From positions 1,054,001-1,118,000 of the forward strand of contig JAPXFQ010000065.1 in the NCBI GenBank assembly GCA_028564705.1: 64,000 nucleotides of DNA, given 5' to 3'. Every line of letters starts with the position of its first letter. Positions within the stretch are counted from its first letter, which is position 1. Shown here one piece after another: positions 35,569 to 55,486 of this stretch. Origin of the DNA: Apricaphanius iberus. Its lineage: Eukaryota; Chordata; Actinopteri; Cyprinodontiformes; Aphaniidae. The position numbers and the translations under genes were made by a program. The notes below the pieces were generated by a model that was given only the letters and a program-made list of their open reading frames with translations, ran no database searches and was not told the origin of the DNA.

Positions 35569-35707
35569 GAGCTGCGCAGAGTCAACGCAAGCAAACAAAC
35601 GCACTTAACATTTAGAAGACTCCGCGCGGTCAAACAAAGCAGGAGGGCCTGCGTCTTATTTCCCAAAGCTCTCTATTTGTGCTTTGGCTGGAAGTCACCG
35701 AGTTCAG

Positions 35708-38700
35708 ATGCCTTTCCTCGGACAGGACTGGAGGTCACCGGGTCAGAACTGGGTGAAAACTGAAGAAGGATGGAAGAAGAGGACAGCAGACGACAGAAAC
35801 AACAACGTCTCTGTGGAGAGGTTGGTTGTTTTAAAGGGCCTGCTCTGAGATATGAAGCTGTCTGACAAAGTTGCGCCGCTCTTATTTCCCCCCACCACAC
35901 ACACACACACACACACCCCCACATGTTTAGTTAGAAGAGATATGGAGGGATGGTGAAGAAAGAGGAGAGAGATATTTTTGATACAGTCCAAACAGCATCG
36001 CAAACAAAAAGCAGAATGGGGGGCCTTAGTTTCCACTAGTAGTGTTGTTGTTTTTTTTTCCCTCCCTGGTTGCTAAGTTCCTTTTGAGGCTAATCACAGA
36101 GCTAATAATAACCTGACAACAAGTGAGGGGATTAACAAACTGTCTGCTGAACCTGGCCTCTTTCCAAAATAACAGCAATTGCTTACTAAAACGCACAGAA
36201 AAAAAAAAAAAATGTTCTACATTTAATCACAGGCAGATGTTTTAGACTGTCAGAATTGCCTTCTGGATCTTTTTTTATTACTTTGTGCTGCTTAAACGTG
36301 AACTTTTTTAATGTAATGTTTTTTATTTTATTCACAGCTTCTGCCAAGTTAACAAGTCGGAATGTTATAACAAGGAGAACCTGCTGCTCTCTCTCAGCTA
36401 CGACATGTCTGCCAAGAAGAGGAAAAAAGATCTGCTGAACAACAACACCAAGGTCCCCTGTGAGTCCCTGTGAAAAGATCCAAACACGCTGACTTATTAA
36501 ACAACCAATGAGCAGAATAAATGAGTTATGCTAAAATACGGCACAAGAAATATGGTCCAGATCTGAACCAGAACGTGCCAGGATTTTTATTTATTTATCT
36601 ATTTGTATAAAATTTTGGCACACAGAGAAATCGCAACTTGGAAAGTTTTAATGTGATTAACAAATGTTTATATTTGGGTTTTTGTTTTTATTTATTTTAT
36701 GATCCATACACTGCATCAGATAACAGATTGATGCATTTGACTTGTCTTGAAGGTCAGGTCTAGGCTTGGCACCGCGCTTCAGAGCGATTCAATACTAATT
36801 TCGATGTTTTCCAAGAATAATTGAATGCATATAACCACTCAAGGTACATGTAGTATTATTGCAGTACTGGTTTTATGAGATGAACAGTTCATGCTTGCAA
36901 CTAAACTTCCATTTGATTGTATAAAATTATGATATATTTACAATATCATGTTTTGCTAACGTAAGAAGCTGCAGTACATTATTTGTGTGGTCTGGTCGTT
37001 GAGAAAAAAAAAAAATCCTCATAAATCTGTGTCGGCTAGGAAAAACAGAGTGCTCTCTAATTTTGGAGCATTTCATTATTATTATGTGAACACCTAAACC
37101 AGCTCTGAAAGTGCATCTTATTTGCGGAGCGTGCTTGTGCATTTATCCCAGAGCTTCTGAGCAGCTTAATGAAAGCAGGTCGCTGATATAAACACTTTCT
37201 TCCTTGTTTCTCTCTCTGTCTCGCAGATTTCCATAGGGAAAAGTGGATTTATGTTCATAAGGGAAGCACCAAGGAGGTAAGACGGGTCTCAATTAGTTTT
37301 CTATCAAGTTTGGCAATCACAGCTGCTAATGTAAACAACCGTATGGTCTTGCGGAGGATTGCAATCTAATACTCTGATAATTAAATTCTCCCAGCGCCAT
37401 GGATACTGTACGCTGGGAGAGGCCTTCAACCGCTTGGATTTCTCCAGTGCCATTAAGGACACGAGGAGGTTTAATTACGTTGTCAGGGTGAGTCCTGCTC
37501 TTTTCTTTTCTTTTTTTCGTTGCTTCTGTCTCTTTTAGTGTTTGCCGACGGAGGTGGAGAAGGGGGTTAAAGAGGGTGGGCATGCTTCTGGTGGTGTGTG
37601 TGTGTGTGTGTGTGTGTGGGGGGGGGTCTTATCAAGACCCTGCAGACTGCGGGGATGATACCGAAGAAAGTTTGTGTTTTATTGTGACTGCCAAAAGAAA
37701 ACTCAATCATTCCTACATAGACTTAAAACGAGTGAGTTGTTAACGAAGACATCTGGTTCTCGCCAACAACTCTAAGGTCTACACCTGGATTGCCAAACGG
37801 ATCCTCCCTACTCAGTCTGTTAGTGCAGATGATGTTGTTTAAGTGCACCTTTTCCTCCTCTTGCTACCCCCCAAATCACCACCACTCTTATGTAAGCATG
37901 AAGTGTCGCCGTGTTCTGTGCATGGGGGGGGCTGGTGTAAGGTTGAGGAGGCTTGTGACAGCTGTATGGTGCAATGAGGTGTGAACCCCCTCAACGGGCG
38001 CTTATGAAACCAGACCTGATGCCTGTCAGGTGATTCAGACCCACAAACGCTCACGCGCTCACACTACCCGATGAGACCCGCAGTCTCTACCTTCTGTATT
38101 CATTCTGTTTAGCCGCTGGTGCACTTTTTTATTTTTTTTTTTATTTTTTTCTCCTCGCACAGCGTTGTTCACAATCTATTCAAACCTGGCCTGCCAGAGG
38201 GAGAATTTTACTGAAAGAAAAAGCATCAACGGTTCAGGCTTTGTATGCCATCATATATATATATTCATTTGGGATGTAAGAAAAATATCGAGTCGCCCAT
38301 ATATATCGCAATATTTTATGTCACAATGTTGTATTGATATTCAAAAGCAATGTATCAAATTATTTTTTTTTGAAATGGAGCCTTTAAGGATTACAGTCAT
38401 TTTAGTGGTAAAATTAAAGTTATTAATAATTAAAATCGGTTTTAAAAACTCAATATGTAGTTTTACTCCTAGTATTGCAATATATCGCATCACCCCCATA
38501 TTGTGATACATATCGTATCACCAGTATTGCCAATGCACGTCCCTAATAGTTATTCAATTGTAATTGCTCCAAACCTTCTTTGATTATTTTGATTATCCAT
38601 AACGGGTTTTTAATTGTTCATTTTGTAAAAAGTGCCAGTCAACAAGTGCCGCTCCCCGCTGTCTGATGGCATTTTCTAGGGTTCGTTTAACTCGTTCTCG

Positions 38701-40172
38701 GTTACACAGATCAGCTTCTGTGTCAGACCAACAAATGGCCAACAGTAAATACTCATCAGACAAATGAAGAAAAAGATAAATAAGCAAGTGTAGTCAAGTG
38801 CAACTCGTGGATTTGTGTTGATTTCCAACTGGAAGTGTCAAATAATGCAAGTCTGTTGGTCGTTCCTTTTATTTGACCAAATAGTTTCTGTACATATAGA
38901 ATGCTGTAATGAACTTTGAGGATCGTTGATATTTCCCACGTGCCTGATCTATCAATCTTCAGTATCTCATCTAAACGTTTCAACATGCATTTCTTAAAAG
39001 GAAAAAAAAAAATTCCAGCTGACTTTATATGCATCTAAAAGTGGATACAGAAGCACATGTTGTTCTGCTCAGCTGCTCTGCGAAGAGAGTAACTCTTCAT
39101 GAGCGGGTAACAGAAAAAGGTGGTGGTGTTGTGGTGGTGAGGGGGGGTTAGGAATGAAGGAGAATGGCATGTGGAAGGCTTTGACCTGCCAAATCTGCAG
39201 TATAAGAAGTCGTTTATTATTATTATAAGCCGCACTCTCTTGACGTTACGGGACAAAGAGAGGGCAACGTACATATGCCTCAGACGTTGGGGTCAGAACT
39301 GAGCGTGCCTCCAATTTAAGTTTCTCCATGACGTCACAGCGCCTGTCAGATGCCACTCGAGCCCCCCCCCCCTTCCCCCTTTACCCACTGTTTGTCTCTG
39401 AGGCAATGGCAACAACTGCACACACTGAGAAAAATGGACACACCATCGCTTTGTGAGATGAGTCAGCAAATTCACAAGGCTGGAAGATCAGGGGTTAACT
39501 GATTTAAGATGTATTTTTATCTGCTAGTGTTGTTGGCTCTTCGTGTCGAGGCTGTTGCCCAACACGCTTCCAGCAGCTTCTTCTCCACCAGTCGGCTCTA
39601 ACCCAAACAAATCCGAGTGCGGAGTAATAGGCCTGTGAGATGGATCATCAGTGGAGAGTAATAAGCAGGCGGAGAGTCTCTGGTTTACTCGGAAGTGTTT
39701 GTTAAAAGAGTAGAAGTGTGTTTTTCTAAGAATCCAGCCTACCCGACACAAAGTAAGGAGGCAGTGGAACAGAGAGTCTCGGAGGCTGACGTTGGGAGAA
39801 ATTGATGTTGTTTCTTTTTCTACTGCAGCTCCTGGAGCTTATCGCCAAGTCGCAGCTCCCCTCGCTCAGCGGCGTGGCGCAGAAGAACTACATGAACATT
39901 CTGGAGAGAGTTGTACAGAAAGGTGAGCCCTCTGCCACGCCTCTCCTCCATGTTTACGTTTACCCCGATCAGTTGCAGCTCAAGCCCGTTTCAAAAAACA
40001 AATGTGCCGCTTTGCCTCAAAGGAGCCGTTGGCCATTCGTTATTGGTCAAGTCTGGCGCTGTGGCACTATTACTATCAAGCTTGGCGGCCACCACGGCGC
40101 ATTTAAAGGACACACAATGATGGTGTTAGACTGATTTGCAGCCACAGTGCCTTTTAAACAGGCTTCAGATAC

Positions 40173-40223
<51 letters not shown>

Positions 40224-43199
40224 CTTCAAAGCAACATTTTATATAACTGAAAGTTGGTAATGCATATAAATAATGCAAGGTCGTTAAAAGACCTGGCAGA
40301 AGTGTTAATAGCTATTAAACTTTGCCCATTTTATCACATTACAACCACAAACCTCAATGTTTTTGGATTTTAGCTGATAGATCAACACAACTTGGCTTAA
40401 CCATATAATCAATGTCAAAATGTATGGGTTTATATCAAACTGCATATGCATGTTAAAATGGTTTGGTCCATATCTACATCAATTTAAAGGGGAAGTATAC
40501 TTGGGTTTTTGGGGTTTTTTTTCAGCCTGGACCTTATTTATACCATGCATTACGTTCATTTCCTCACACAGACAAGTTTGGTGCCACTCGGAGTCCTTCA
40601 GGAGAAGTTTCTATTAGGGATGTCCTGATTTGGGGTCTCCAGTCTTTTAACCTCAAGTCTGATTTCGAGTCACGGGCCAATATTTTTCCTTTTTTTTTTA
40701 TCGAAATTTATTAAACTGAAATTTCTTTTTAGCAAGTATCTGAACGTAACTTTTTATGAGATTCATTTCATTAATAAGCATTACCATTATTGTTGTAAAT
40801 CCCATGAAATCAAAATCTTACAGAATTAGGTCAACTCGCTGTAGGAGCTGAGAGGAGCTGTTTGTTGTTACCAGATGGGGAGTTTCTGTGTATTTTTATA
40901 GCAAAAATGTTAAATACGGTTATGTTTGAAGTTTCCAGCATGCAACAATGGGCGATTTCATTGGTGTCACAGCCGCCCGCCATTGCAGCTGTAGTCTAAG
41001 CAATTTCGGAAAGTGAGCCTTTGGAAGCGGAACTTGGCCCATTTGGTTAGTGCAATTTGGAAACACGAACCATGTTAATGTTTGCAGTAGCAAGTTCTGT
41101 CTAACTGACCGCCATAGACTATAAGCTCTGCTCAGACTACAACTGGGATGGAGCACGGCAGTGATGTAATCACGCTAGTGTAGTTGGGTTTAAAGTCTGT
41201 AAAGCACCTCGGATGACAACAACAAAGCACCTCAGAGACACTCCGACCTCATAGAGGAATAGTGCTATTGATTCATAAGAAAACATTGGTGAAATGGAGT
41301 TGTGGAAAATTATGCCTTATTTAGGGGCTGCAACAACCCCTGTTATATGAATATACGCTGGTCACAACTGGATTTAAACGCCTCCCGAAGGAGTAAATGT
41401 GGCTCCAAACTTGTCTGGGTGACTAAATGAATGTAATGCATGCTATAAACAAGGTCCAGGTAAAAAAAAAAGACACTTCTCCTTTAAGGATCTGTAGCAA
41501 GCCTTGAAAATGAATCCAATCTTGCAGAGTTTTAGAAATCTTTGAAAGAAGAATAAGCAATATGGGCTTGCTGTTTTATTTGTAGTGAATTGGGAGGGGG
41601 CTTGACTATCAAACAAAAAGCAGTAAGGTTTGTGGTTGTGATGCGACAAAATGCTGGGTCAAAATAGTTTTGCAAAGTATGGTATTTACTTTTTTGGCTA
41701 ACACACGAGCCATCTAAAGACCGTTAGATCTGGCTCTTTGGTGGCTCTGTGACGAACCATGACAGTCAGCAGACCCCCCTCTACAAGCCATAGTGTAAAC
41801 TAAATGTTCCCTCTGCTAAACAGACTCTGGTTGTTTGGGGAGCGTTTTAAAAGCTTTGGGCCAAATAACGTAATTGCAACTGAGAAGTGTGCAGCCGCTC
41901 TAAAACAAACTGTTTTTATCTGAAGCCGCACACTGAAGCTTTTCGTTTACACGGCCAAAGATTTGAAGGCCTTCTGTGAATATTCACTCTCTGGCGGGAA
42001 TTGACTGTTCCCGCAGTTCTCGACGACCAGCAGAACGTCCGCCCCATCAAGGAGCTATTGCAGACGCTGTATGTCTCGCTGTGTGGTCTCGTTCAGGACA
42101 TGGGCAAGTCGGTTCTGGTGGGGAACATAAACACCTGGGTCCACCGCATGGAGAACATCCTGCAGTGGCAGCAGCAGTTGGACAACATCCAGATCAACAG
42201 AGTGAGCATGTGTCCACATTACACGTCCCATCATAGGAGGACTTTGATGCGAGCGTTTCCGTTACAGCCGTAACCATTTCTGCCTCTTCTCCAACCCCCC
42301 GCCTTCAGCCTGCATCCACAGGGATGACGCTGACCGACCTTCCCGCCACTCTGCAGCTAAACATCATGCATCGGCTAACGGACGGCAGGGACCTGGTCAG
42401 CCTGGGCCAGGTGTGTCCGGAGCTAGGGACCCTCGCAGAGGACCGCCTGCTGTGGAAGAAGCTCTGCCAGTACCACTTCACGGACAGACAGGTACGTAGA
42501 CGTTTTACGAAAGAAGAACATTAGATAAGGACAGGGGGATTTGTTTTGAGGAGTTATAGTCTTATAGGGGATTATCTTACTCATAAAGTGTCTTGTACAT
42601 GTAGTTACTCCACATAGTTCTTGATCAGTGCAAAGCAGTGTCAGAAATTTGGTAAAGGAGTCAAGAAAAATGTCTAAAGCATCGCATAGATTGTTCAAGG
42701 TTTAAGTGAAACATTCATACAGCTTGTAATAGTTTGGCAAAAATGTCTTCTCAAGTCTACAGTCCACTCTCTCTGGGTTGTCCTGCTGTGACTATTGGCC
42801 CCAAGAACAACGCCGATCCTCTGACGGGGCCACCTTTCTTAAAAGTCTTTGTTCCTCGTCTTTAGATCCGCAAGCGCCTGATGGTGTCGGAGAAAGGTCA
42901 CCTGGAGTGGAAGAGAATGTACTTCAAGCTGAGCCGCTGCTATCCTCACAGAGAGCAGTACAGCGACACCCTGCACCTCTGCACGCACTGCCACATCCTT
43001 TTCTGGAAGGTACCGCTCTCTGTCTCTCTCCCTCTCTTTCGCTCTCTGTCGAGCTTCTAATCCAGAACAAAGGAAAGGACGTCTAACTCTGTCTTTGTGT
43101 CGTTGTCAGGATACGAACCATCCCTGCACGGCCAACAACCCCGAAAGCTGCGCCACGGCCCTCTCTCCTCAGGACTTCATCAGTCTGTTTAATTTCTGA
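35708..43199 (+). CDS. fbxo32: F-box protein 32 (atrogin-1/MAFbx)
   Basis: Nine exons: 35708-35820, 36338-36459, 37227-37276, 37395-37487, 39829-39922, 42017-42201, 42309-42491, 42866-43009, 43110-43199. All GT-AG with consistent phase; 357 aa plus stop (human about 355). It is the substrate-recognition subunit of an SCF (SKP1-CUL1-F-box) ubiquitin ligase that drives muscle protein loss. Seen: N-terminus [18 protein letters not shown], a basic KKRKK nuclear-localisation-like motif (residues 64-68), the near-invariant [20 protein letters not shown], a leucine-rich helical region (about 127-215), the F-box (about 227-275, [16 protein letters not shown] to [11 protein letters not shown]), a CTHCH motif of the CXXCH type, and a C-terminal LFNF that fits the class II PDZ-ligand form. 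Residues 24-45 are the least conserved part. The promoter has FOXO-type and E-box sites. Exon 3 is only 50 bp. Confidence 0.96.
35896..35916 (+). repeat. (CA)n microsatellite in fbxo32 intron 1
   Basis: A pure CA run of about 21 bases, followed by a short C run. It is 75 bases after exon 1. Confidence 0.9.
37592..37627 (+). repeat. (GT)n(G)n tract in fbxo32 intron 4
   Basis: A GT run of about 26 bases passes straight into a run of nine to ten G. Simple repeat, about 100 bases after exon 4. Confidence 0.9.
38270..38547. mobile_element. hAT-like MITE in fbxo32 intron 4
   Basis: It starts GGGATGTAAGAAAAATATCG and ends CAATGCACGTCCCTAAT, whose reverse complement begins ATTAGGGACGTGC. Alternating ATCGCAATAT and ATATCGTATCACC words fill the ends, as in common fish hAT-derived repeats. 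No coding sequence and no clear 8-bp duplication. Confidence 0.55.
40176..40221 (+). repeat. (TA)n microsatellite in fbxo32 intron 5
   Basis: A pure TA run of about 45 bases. It forms a weak-helix or cruciform-prone site. Confidence 0.95.
40325..41660. mobile_element. Tc1-like end sequences flanking a nested element
   Basis: TTTATCACATTACAACCACA at 40330-40349 and a region ending GTGGTTGTGATGCGACAAAATG (about 41631-41652) resemble the opposite subterminal parts of fish Tc1-like elements. The 1 kb between them is a separate TTAA-flanked element. No transposase sequence is left. The nesting is inference from the order of the parts. Confidence 0.45.
40488..41483. mobile_element. TTAA-flanked element with long terminal inverted repeats
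   Basis: A 996-bp unit starts AGGGGAAGT and ends ACTTCTCCT. Its ends are imperfect inverted repeats over about 110 bases, sharing CCTGGACCTT, ATGCATTAC and CAGACAAGTTTGG words. It is bounded on both sides by TTAA (40484-40487 and 41484-41487), the target of Kolobok and piggyBac transposons. The interior codes for no transposase, so it is non-autonomous. A hAT-like TAGGGATGTCC sequence at about 40615 may be a further insertion. It lies wholly in fbxo32 intron 5. Confidence 0.8.
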
Positions 43200-44403
43200 T
43201 CCCTGCCACGCGCACACACCGCCCTACTCCTTCAAAGAAAGAAAAACCCGGAAGTACGGAGTGGACTGCGCAGACTGTTCCTGTACATAGAAACGTTCTT
43301 GGTTCATTTACCGATCATGTCCTGGATTTTTATTTACTAGCGGCATTGATGCTGGAGGGGGAGGGGGGGACGCAGGCTGTGGGACAACTATGCAATTTAT
43401 TTTAATTTTTGGATAAGATCAGAAGCTCGACGCATTTGAAAGTGATTGAACTTGGTGGAGATTGAAAGGAATATGGAAGCCACTGGCCTGGACGCAGGAC
43501 AGAAAGGGAACATTTGACTGAAGTTTTTTCTTAGTTTAATGCGTCCACCCCCCCACCCCCCCTATGAAGGGAGTTTTGTTTTTCTTAAAATGTAGTAGCT
43601 CGTACATATGCTTTCGTTTTTATAGCGGAAAAAGAAAGATGATTAGACTAAAATGGCAATATTAGAAGGCCTCCACTCTTGGGAAGGTGCAATATGTTTT
43701 AGGTGGAGCTATGATGGTAATTGGGGTGAATACAAGAAAGAGAAACCACAAAATGTGTGTTTTTTTTAAATTCTTTTTCACTTTTATATGGGTATTCTTC
43801 TTGTGTTCTTTTTTTGCCAGTTGTAGCAGCAGCAGCTGAGAGCAGTATTACCAAACATTGTAATCAAAGCCAGAGTAACAATGGTGTGTGCCTTTTTTTG
43901 TATGAAACTTGAAGCAATACCGGCAAAATGTCTGTCTTGTTTGCACCTTTTCTAAACCTAGATGCTTTGTTTTTTTGTTTTTTTTTTTTGTTTTTTTTTA
44001 CTGAAGTGTTACATTTTAGAGAAGTTAGGGTATGGTGCTCTGAAACCAAAGGTTGTTGTTTGGAGTAGGGAAGGAGGAAGTGTCTGTTATTTTTGTGAAG
44101 ACTCCTGCATGTGTTTCATACACCCAGCTGATTGTGTTGTTTACATATTTATTTCTAGAGATTTGTGGAGACTGATTCAACTTTCACACTTTTGGTTAAA
44201 AGCTGTGGATTTTGGAGTGTTTAAACGGGGGGGGGAGATGGGCCTTTGTCACCGTTCAGATTTTTTGAGAACGATGTACCTGCTATGCAATGCAGTCCGT
44301 TTTATGTTGAATAAATAGAAAATCAAACTAATCAGTGCCGTCTGTTAAGAATCTAGGGCGGCCAGGTTGCTTAAAAACATTCATTCGGCAGCATATTAAT
44401 AAA
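43200..44403 (+). other. fbxo32: fbxo32 3'UTR with poly(A) signals
   Basis: After the stop codon comes about 1.1-1.2 kb of AT-rich, exon-like 3' sequence that ends in AATAAA at 44310-44315, with a second AATAAA at 44398-44403. T-rich runs (43964-44000) and a short GGGGGG tract are present. The length fits the long 3'UTR known for this gene in other vertebrates. Confidence 0.65.
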
Positions 44404-45129
44404 CGCCTTATTCTGTTTGGGCTTCTTTGTGGAGGTGAAGTGTCTCTGGGGCTTGTAAAGGCAAAAGTGGGCCATCTACCGGTGAAAAGATGAACTGCAA
44501 TGTTAAATGGGGAAGGAATCTCATTTGGTTCAAAGAAGTAAATATTGTCTCTTTTTTTTAATTGATTTATTTTAAAAATATGTTAAGCCATGCATTAAAT
44601 ATTCATGTCTAAACTTTTTTTTTTCCCCACCATTTTGTGAGTTCATATTTGTTGCCCATCTATTATTACAATTAATACTGAAAGATGCAAAGATTGCAAG
44701 AAGTTCTTAACCTTAAAAAAAGTCTCTCAAAGCGATGAAGAATTAGAGGGATGTATTACTATTTTACTTAAATCCTGATACTGTTATACTATTACTAATA
44801 TACTATTACTAATGTTAATGGTTGTGGCTTACGGATAATGGAAACTCAAATTCAGTCTCTCAGAGAATTAGACATTGGGATGATTTAAAAAACGAACCAA
44901 AGATTTTTAATGGAAATGTAGGGTTTCCTTTGAGCATACCTCATTAATTTTCTATAGGGTCGGGTTAGTTTGCTGAATAGTAGAGCTCAGTAACACCTTA
45001 TTTCACCAGCTCTTTGGTACCTCTAGTGATTACTAAGTCTATTCCTTTCGAAGCTCCAAAAATAATTAAATGGACTTATACCGACCACTCAAATTTCTAT
45101 TTGAGCGGGAGAAATGTCCTTAATCGTCC
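44404..45129. other. fbxo32-prelid3a intergenic DNA
   Basis: AT-rich sequence with no gene and no clear repeat. Confidence 0.45.
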
Positions 45130-45850
45130 AACAGGAATGGCTTGTTACAAAGCCTCTGCAAAGCTGAAGGAGATGCTGACGAGGGAATGCAGCTCTTTGA
45201 TTCAGGTGTGTTGGAGGAAGGATGGATGTAAAAAAAAGTCGCTGGATAGTAGCTCATGAGGAGTGGACTTGGCCACCCCCCAAATCTCATCTGTAGCTCT
45301 GGCTTTCATGTTTTAGAAAAGCATCCCCACAGCATTATTCTACCACTACCATGTCTCAGAGTGGGTATGGTATGTTTAGGGATGATGTGCAATGTTAGCT
45401 TTCTACCACATGTAGACTTTTCCTTTTAGGCAAAGATTTTGGTCTAGAGCACCATCTTCCAGATTCTAGGTTCCCATACAACCTGAGCTATGAATCTCTG
45501 CAGCTCCATAGTTATGAGCCTCTCGTATGGAACCAGAACAGGGTCATAATTATTTTTTTCTGGATGCTGATGTCCTGGTAGGTTTGGAGTCTATTCATGA
45601 CTGAAGAGTTGTCTAAAAGCTTATGATTCTTAACTCTATCTAACCTTGCTTTGAACATCTCCACGACTTTCTCCCAGACCTGTCTGGGTTGCTCATTGGG
45701 CTTCTTGATGCTACTTGTTCAATATTCTACAACCTGCAGGTTGGCTTCGCTTCAGGGTTTTCATAGGGTGTACTTGTCTGTTATTTGTACGAATGACTGT
45801 TTTATCTTTTAATCCAGTTCCAGTTACTTAACTTTTAAACAGATAGACCC
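45130..45850 (-). mobile_element. Decayed Tc1-like remnant with adjoining repeat
   Basis: CACAGCATTATTCTACCACTACC, GGTATGTTTAGGGATGATGTG and TTTTAGGCAAAG match, in order and on the minus strand, the part of a Tc1-like transposase gene that encodes the [13 protein letters not shown] block and its surroundings. Before it (45130-45290) lies GAAGGAGATGCTGACGAGG and CAGGTGTGTTGGAGG, words of another common fish repeat. No open frame survives. Confidence 0.6.
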
Positions 45851-46959
45851 AAGTTCTGAAGAAAAACCTCACACAATCAGTGTTTTGTTCTCACTTGCAC
45901 TTTTAATTGCTTCAGCGTTTCTTTTCGTTGCAGCCAGGCAAAAGCTGAGGTTAAAAACAATATATCTATGTACAGATTTATTTTATGCAACACAAATGAA
46001 ATGAAAGCAATACCATTTACTAGATGCATTTTTAAAATATAATTTATACAAATATGTTAACTTTACTACTATCCAGAAACATCTTGTAGCACATCAGTCA
46101 CAGTGTGCAACATTGCACATACAGTACCGCTCCTGATCTTCAGGATATATAAGTTGCATCTATGGATAAGCATGGCATTTGGAAGCATGATCTATGACTA
46201 GTAAAGGCATGACAATAAACACTGGTCACTTTAAGGCCAGATAAGTGAGAACATTTCCCCATCTTGAACACCAGTGTGTGTCCCTCTTCATCTCTTCCTG
46301 GTATATTTCCAATCTCAGAGGTGTTAAATATTAGATGAAGGCATTGTTGATGAAACAGTCCAGTCTTTATTTAATTAAAAAAATAAAATCATAATAATCT
46401 TTCACCAAAGTCCTTCCTGTTTTACCTTTGCTGTGCAAAATTATGCAAGATCTGTAAACTCCGTGTTGGTTTCAGACCTGGTTGACCAAATATTGTTTTT
46501 AGACTTCAAACTGAAGTAACATAACACCTGGGATAGTGCATGACCGAAACTTTATTGGTTTCATTCCAGAAAGGAGATTTTAATATAGTATGCCTTTAAA
46601 AATTAATAACTGTTCATTTTGCCCCTGTGTGGCAAGCAAAAATATAAATAAAGGCTCAAATATAAACATAAACACCAATAAATATTGATACTCATCTTAT
46701 TTTTCAAGTTTCAGAGACGGTAGACTTTTTTTTTTTAGCCATCAACAAGCTTTTGGCATGATTCATAATGAATTTGACCACTCTAATCAAATAATGAAAG
46801 AAGTTATTGGCAGATTTCCTGGCACAGAACTATCTTTTAAATGCGTTTTTTGCCTTTTTAATGATTTAGCCAATTTAAAACAAGTTTGAACAGAAAATCA
46901 TAGTTCATCAAATCCAGACATTTGGCTGCTGCTTTGAGGCATACTTGAAAAATTTGTAG
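45851..46959. other. Unannotated DNA; possible prelid3a 3'UTR end
   Basis: No gene. TTTATT words (minus-strand AATAAA), for example near 45967, could serve as distal poly(A) signals for prelid3a, whose stop is at 48040, but nothing fixes the transcript end. Confidence 0.4.
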
Positions 46960-47300
46960 ACGCGTAATTTATTTATTACACTCAGCTGTCAGAAGCGACA
47001 ATACCACTGAGGAAAAATCAGCCCAACAGTATGATGCTACCACTACCATGCTTGAGCGCTGGTGCTGTGTTTTTAGGTCTGAATGCTTCACCTCAATTCC
47101 AGTGGACACACTTTGCCGTCAATGTGGCCAAATAGCTCAATCTTAATCTTGTCTAATCATAGTTCTTCTCTAAAGAAAAGATTTGGATTGTCCACGAGAG
47201 CAGCTGCAAGTATAGTCTAACTTGCAAGAAACAACTCATTTTTCTTTCTGCCCCTTTCCAGTCCATCTTGTCGTTCCTTAAACCCACACACACACATAAA
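46960..47300 (-). mobile_element. Decayed Tc1-like remnant
   Basis: CAACAGTATGATGCTACCACTACC, GCTTCACCTC, GGCCAAATAGCTCAATCTT and GTCTAATCATAG are in the order of the middle of a Tc1-like transposase gene read on the minus strand (the WSDE-like block lies at the GCTCAATCTT end). It is a second independent remnant beside that at 45130-45850, not a tandem copy. Confidence 0.65.
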
Positions 47301-48039
47301 CCATAAGGCTGTTTACTAGTAAACTGCTGGAGGTGGATACAGATAGAGCTGATAATGTGCTAAAAAAATGACTGAAACTACTGTGGCAGATAAAAATCAT
47401 GCTCAATCCACAATATACTATTTTTATCCAGTGTAACGAAAAATAAGCACCAGTAACATCTTTATATTCTAACTCTCTTCCACCATAGAAGTTCTCAGTG
47501 TTCAACAATTTTGGAATAAACTAATTTAAATAAAACTTTCAGTTAATTCCCTAATTACTATATACTCTACCTCATCTGGGTTGCATCCATCTTCTATATC
47601 AAGTATTTTGCTTTAAGTGTAACTCCATAAGTATAACAACGACATTCAAAATTGTAAAGTCCACTAGGTTTGTTTAGTTAACACAACTCTCTGTTTTGCA
47701 GCGCTTTAGTTGAACAGTTATTGGATCGTAAATGAATTAGCAATGAGCCACAACAACCAAACATGGCAACCCAAACCCAGAATTTTTCAAGAACCGTTCC
47801 GCTTTGGCAAAAGTTTTGTTTTCTTTACACGAAAGAACCAACTGCAGAGGACTGGAAGATGCAGAGAGTATCCCCCTTCAGGTACGAAGAGTAGCTGAAG
47901 GAACCAGTCGTCAGTGGGACTGGAATCCTACAATACAAGTAGTAGAACATGTTTTGTTAGATGGAAAAACAAAGATGCTTTCTTTTAGTAATCTAGTAGA
48001 ATTGGAGAAAGGATCTAAATGTGAGCAGAGTTACCAGTG

Positions 48040-55486
<7,447 letters not shown>

